This document shows positions 30,824 to 35,000 of a DNA stretch of 35,000 bases, one piece after another. The notes under the pieces are model-generated. The model ran no database searches, was not told the origin of the DNA, and saw only the letters and a list, made by a program, of their open reading frames with translations. Location of the stretch: positions 1-35,000 of the forward strand of contig JAHBMJ010004979.1 in the NCBI GenBank assembly GCA_018398765.1, written 5' to 3'. How positions within the stretch are numbered: the first letter of the stretch is position 1; the number at the start of each line of letters is the position of its first letter. A program made the translations under genes and the position numbers. Source of the stretch: Chromera velia. Taxonomy: Eukaryota > Sar > Chromeraceae.

Positions 30824-31982
30824 TGTCTGCCTGCTTAGATCATCCAGAAATGTTGAGGGTGTGCATATGATGCGAAAAGGCCTGGCATCCAAAGGACTGA
30901 AGTCAAGTCAGATGCACTTCTAACCACGGGATCGATCTTCAGAACTCTGGGTGAATTGAACAACACGTGAAAAACCATCTTTTTTTTAGGGGAAGAAACG
31001 GCACAGAGGTATGCACCGACCTCAGAGACTTTGCAAGGATCGTTATGATACAGGCAACCAGTTCCCTGCCTTGCTCTCCATTTTGTATAGAAACGGACAG
31101 GTGAGAAACAGACTATCCCAAAAGCTCCAGAAAGGGAAAGACTTCGGGAACTGCTGAAACACCAGCTGTCGGAAAAGAAATCCAACGAGATGCGCGTTCC
31201 AACTGGAATGTGTCATCTCTCCCACAGAAGAACACGAGAAGGTTCAGAATTATAGCCTGTACGTCTTTCAGAACACCAATTCCGATGCAAAAAGAACCTG
31301 ACACTCCGGGACAGTGTCACTGCGCACCTTGCCACGTTTCCATGCAGTTCCATGCAACGAACCAGTGCCGACATGCATGCATGTGCGGACTGACAAAACG
31401 AGTTCTTCCCTTCCGCCGCAAAACTTTGAGAGCTAAAATGTGGACCCAGATTCAATCATCTGGAATTAAAGAATGCGTCTGACAAGGAAGGAAGGAACCC
31501 AACTCTGGGTCCAACATAGTCCAACACCAACACCTTCGACAAAGGGTTGAATAGGGTTGATGGGGCCGGATTCTGTTTTTTGCTTTCCGGGGCCAAGCTC
31601 CTGCATGCTCCTGCAGTAACCGAGCTTATATACAAAAAAAATGCACGCAGTGTGGCACGCAGACTGCATGACAGTCTGATGTCAGCCAGTCTGCCTGGAC
31701 TCTGCCATGCATCGATCATTGCCACTGCATGTCTGATCACTGTGACACTGTCATGACACTGTCATGACACTGTCTGAGTGACTGTCAGAAGACTGCCAGT
31801 CTGCCTCGATCAGTGCCTCAACAATCGAGCCTCGAACATCCTCAAACGATCCTTTTTTCGATTTTTGCCACTCACAGTTCCTGATGGTTTTCTTTCGCTC
31901 TTGATTTGAAATTCTTTGACAGAGAAGTGAAAGAGGAGACGCCAGGAAGTGACATCGCTGTAATTTGTGTTCACCACGTGAT
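30824..31982. other. Region without a firm gene call
   Basis: A short plus-strand open segment at about 31089-31254 has a charged helix (ERERLRELLKHQLSEKK) discussed under findings. 31735-31790 holds CACTGTCATGA repeats with palindromes. Nothing else stands out. Confidence 0.35.
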
Positions 31983-33422
31983 ATGATGGAATCCCCCATC
32001 ATACCAGAATGGAGGCTTGAGCTTCTCGAGCTTCGGAGGAGAGTTGACCACCAAGAGCAGGTCACCAAGAGATTGGAGTACTCTCTTCAGTGCGCGCTAG
32101 AGCTTCTGGGGAGTTTGAAACAGAGTGTTGGAGGTGCACAGCAGAATCCCTTCCCGCAGAGCTCTCCCCCTCCTCCAAAAGAAGATACTCAGTCCGATGG
32201 AGCCATTTTTCCCACCCCCTGGATCCCTCCGTCACCTCGACTCACAGAAGTACGCCAGAGCAGCTTGCTCCTGAGCGCACCCGCCCCGCGTGAGGCGGCA
32301 GCCACCAACACCTTTCTAGACGGGGGCATGAAGGTTCCCCCCAACGATACGGCGACGGTCCGATCCGGTGTTGCATCCCCCAGAGGCAGTGACGTCGGTT
32401 TCCTTCTCGACGAGCAGCTTCGTGTGGACGGGGCTCGGGGGGGGCGGGCTGCAGGTGGCACTGTGCCGAAAAGAGGGTCCACCCTCATTCTCCCCTCCCC
32501 ACCGCCACATGGACTCTCAGAGTCTGGGCCTCTGCCGCAGTCTGGTCTGGCAAAGAAGAGTAGAGATGCTGAGGCAAAGGCAGAGGACCAGGAACACGTG
32601 GCCCCCGGTTGGATGAAGAGCACTGAGGTTTGGCGGCACATAAGGACAATTGACTGGTCTCAGTCTTTGGCAAAGAGCTCGCCTTATTCAGCTCTGAAAG
32701 GCTGGGGGAGTATTTGCTTTTCGCTCCTGTGCACTTCTGATACCGGGTCCCCGCAAGGCGCGTTGCCACAGTCTTTTGATTCACGAAAGAATATGTCGCC
32801 CGAACAGAAAACTCTCATGGTCGTTCTTCGAGAAATAATCGGCTTCGCAACAATGGGGAAGCCCGTTAGCACAGCTGAGACCCGATACCGGACGTGCGAA
32901 GGTCCGGATGAATCAAATTTGAATAAGGCCCTCGCAGAGTCTGATACGTTTTTGTTCAAATGCATAATCTCTAGCATAATCTTACTCAACGCACGTCGGA
33001 ATGAGTCGCTAACAACCGGAACACGTGAGTACTTCTTCAGACTTGCCTAGGAAGACGTGAGGGTCCCTGACGAGCAGATTGAGGCAGTGGTGAATCTTTT
33101 CGGGGGGGAGGCGGCGTTGGTTTCTGGGGAGGATTTAGTTCTCCTGCATGCAGAGCTTAAGTCTCAGTTACAAGTTCGGGAGTCACGAACAGGGGGGGAA
33201 GAAGTGCTGTCACGCGATCTGAGTGGTGTGCACGTTTGCATCGCCAGGAGTATTTTCTTCGGGCCTGGTAAGCGCACGGGCCTTACCGATTTTGACTTCA
33301 AGATCCCAAATTTCACTTCTTCATTGTCAGGGAGAGATCGGGCTGCAAAACGTTGTGAATTTGCAAGCAAGGTGAAGAAGCACTTGGAGACGTATGGGGG
33401 GAGACTCAGACTCAGACTCTAA
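31983..33422 (+). pseudogene. Unrecognised 479-codon frame with one in-frame TAG
   Basis: A single frame runs from ATG 31983 to TAA 33421-33423, broken only by TAG at 33048-33050 (one step from CAG). Seen: an N-terminal helix/coiled coil (about residues 8-45, ELLELRRRVDHQEQVTKRLE), a Pro/Ser-rich middle, and a folded-looking region with W-rich and Leu-rich segments before the TAG. Another 124 codons follow the TAG, with alternating helices and a basic C-terminus. Splicing cannot remove the stop: the short GT-AG options at 33026 shift the frame into TGA. It resembles no host family I know. A retroelement gag-like or viral-derived coding region is possible. I cannot tell nonsense mutation from programmed readthrough. 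Confidence 0.5.
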
Positions 33423-33644
33423 CTTAATTTGAAAGTCTAGCTGCACCTGAAGCGGACTGGATGGTGTTCGTATCAGAAGTAGCACAGCAGCGAGACTGCC
33501 TCACTGCAAAGTGGGTTTGGAACGAGTTTTTTAGACTAATGGAGAGAGCTGGGGAGACTCCCGGGAGAGAGGGGAATGCAGGGGCTAGAAGGGGCTTGGG
33601 CAGATGGGGGATAATCGAGGGCTAGAGCGACTAAGAGCGAATGA

Positions 33645-33775
33645 GGGGTTTCAATCGTTTCAGCCGGGTTTGTGCTGGTTTGAAATCAATGGAAAGATAA
33701 AAAAAAACAAAAAAAAAATGATTTCTTGAATTGATTCAAACTATAAACCCGGGGGCCACTGAAAGTCTGAAACCC
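33645..33775. repeat. Foldback inverted repeat, about 55-bp arms
   Basis: GGGTTTCAATCGTTTCAGCC near 33645 pairs with the reverse of the 33740-33775 arm ending TCTGAAACCC. Inner blocks GGTTTGAAATCAA and TTGATTCAAAC also pair. It is small and AT-rich inside, with no coding frame. It could be a foldback MITE or a structured RNA. Confidence 0.7.
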
Positions 33776-34503
33776 GTCACTTAGTAATACCGCTTCAAGT
33801 GAGTAATACTTAGTTTTAGACTCTATTCGGATTTTTAAATTAATTTAGAAGTAGATTAATTGCAAACTAATTTCAACATGAGGTGTACATAAATCATTTT
33901 TAATCTTTCATAAACTCTAGTATAAACTCCTCGGTCTACCCTGTCACAGGCTGTCAGTAATACTCAGTATACATTTGAGACTGATTTTAAGTAACTTAAT
34001 TAATAAAAAAATTTAACTATAGGCGTTGGTTTAAAAAAAAAAAAAATGGATTTTATAAAGTGATTTAACACTAGGACTTAACAACAGTTGTGCAATACAC
34101 AAATAACACTTGAACAATAGTTTTTTGACTCAAAAAAAAAATAAAGGAATTTGGGGGATCTTTTTTTTTTTTATAGCTGATACGCAGCAATTTAAAAGAA
34201 TTTAACTTAGTGACCTCGATTAGTTTAATTGACCTGGTCGGGCTTAATATCAAAGGTACACCCCACAATGTTTAAATTTATAAAAAAGAAGACACAATGT
34301 TTTCATAAGACTTCTTCTAGGACTTTTTATATAATCTAGCATATAATACCTAATCTAATACCTCGTACCCTATCGCATTTTAGAGTAATTGGGAGAATTA
34401 GAGTAATTGCGTGTTCCTTTTGTTCTGATTCATAGCTATGATTTGCAGCAAAGTGCCATCACATTATACCTTACTGGTATCAATGCGAATCCGGTAATTA
34501 ACT
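33776..34503. other. AT-rich, gene-poor
   Basis: No supported feature. Words such as GTAATACTTAG recur at about 33785, 33805 and 33958, suggesting an old repeat. Confidence 0.5.
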
Positions 34504-35000
34504 TTAAAAGTCATCCGTATCAGGGATTGCCTCATCGCACGACGGAGAAAATTTCTGCAACGGCCGGGGACGATGAATTTCACCCCTGTCAACCTCTTCC
34601 TTGGTGAGCCGTTGCTCCTCTGCGAGTGATTTTTGGGGTTTTGCTGTTTCTCTGGCTGTCTCTGAATCTTTCTTTTCAACTGTAACCTCCTTCCTTCTCC
34701 CTTCTTTTTGATTGCGTTCTTCCACTGACACCTCCTTCTCTCTCCCTTGCAGATAATTGTCGTCCTGGGCAGCACCCACTTCCTCCTGTGGTTCTGGATT
34801 CAGAAGGGTTTGAGTCTTTTCGGGGGCCCTGACGTCATCGGGGGGGGCTAGGATTGCCTCTATGTCTTTCTCTGCAGGTGCGTGTCCTTCTTCAACTAAT
34901 GCGGGGGACTGCAGGTCTTCAAGATCTTCCGGTCTCTTTGCATGGCATTGCTTTGTGGTCTGCCGGGTCTGCCAGTTGGAAAATCCTCTTCCGTCTGCTC
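34504..35000 (-). CDS. C-terminal part of a highly charged protein, runs off the window
   Basis: A minus-strand frame is open from the right edge to a TAA at 34504-34506, about 165 codons. It is rich in Glu, Lys, Gln and Pro (for example REKEVSVEERNQKE), with acidic and basic clusters and no hydrophobic core, so it is probably disordered. No motif allows a family call. The charged bias is coding-like, but low complexity makes this uncertain. Confidence 0.4.
   Translation of the reverse strand, partial: ADGRGFSNWQTRQTTKQCHAKRPEDLEDLQSPALVEEGHAPAEKDIEAILAPPDDVRAPEKTQTLLNPEPQEEVGAAQDDNYLQGREKEVSVEERNQKEGRRKEVTVEKKDSETARETAKPQKSLAEEQRLTKEEVDRGEIHRPRPLQKFSPSCDEAIPDTDDF

Noticed and set aside
1971-33050. 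Reassignment of TAG/TAA to Gln as explanation for in-frame stops
   Set aside because: Host exons use only CAA/CAG for Gln and have no internal TAG/TAA; TGA stops also interrupt the Helitron frame; the EGF gene model ends in TAG.
33026-33051. A 26-nt GT-AG mini-intron removing the TAG at 33048
   Set aside because: Removing it shifts the frame and meets TGA within a few codons; the 16-nt variant does the same.
1-35000. tRNA and rRNA genes
   Set aside because: I saw no cloverleaf with a TTC-A loop or conserved rRNA block by eye; a covariance-model scan would be needed to exclude tRNAs.

Overview
This window is nuclear DNA from a eukaryote. The signs are phase-consistent GT-AG introns, signal peptides, EGF-like repeats, LINE, Helitron-like and TIR transposons, and dense microsatellites. 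There is no operon structure. I cannot fix the species. Frequent TGCATGC runs and secreted EGF-plus-lectin-like architecture would suit an alveolate alga such as a chromerid, but that is a weak guess.

Layout. 1-5.5 kb is retroelement debris: an RT fragment with QGSP and YMDD motifs, a LINE 3' end (Cys/His finger, RNase H, then a 600-bp GAAT tail), and a 38-bp minisatellite. 5.5-8.2 kb (minus) is the N-terminal half of a dead Helitron-type replicase that ends at the minisatellite. 8.6-9.1 kb (minus) is an intact 159-aa Cys-rich ORF. 9.8-12.2 kb holds a 731-bp TIR element with a 5'-truncated LINE inserted at its edge (8-bp target duplication). 12.8-15.9 kb (minus) is an eight-exon coiled-coil gene, possibly BAP31-like. 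16.7-18.4 kb (plus) is a two-exon gene resembling the snoRNP chaperone NOPCHAP1. 18.4-21.9 kb is AT-rich DNA and long CA/GA microsatellites. 22.0-24.1 kb (plus) is a four-exon secreted protein with five EGF domains and a C-type-lectin-like domain. 24.1-29.1 kb is repeat-rich and carries two head-to-tail hAT-like nonautonomous elements that share ends but differ in their cores, plus another TIR element. 29.1-35 kb holds isolated minus-strand exons and an unrecognised long plus-strand frame broken by one TAG.

The most interesting signals are these. (1) The mobile-element reading frames are broken mostly by nonsense codons one C-to-T or G-to-A step from Gln, Arg or Trp, while the host exons are clean; this suggests cytosine-directed decay. 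(2) The paired hAT-like elements have exchanged cores. (3) Reconstructed introns often have C at donor position +3 (GTCAGT). (4) Near-identical EGF units suggest recent duplication or conversion. The host genes look unrelated to one another and share no visible pathway.
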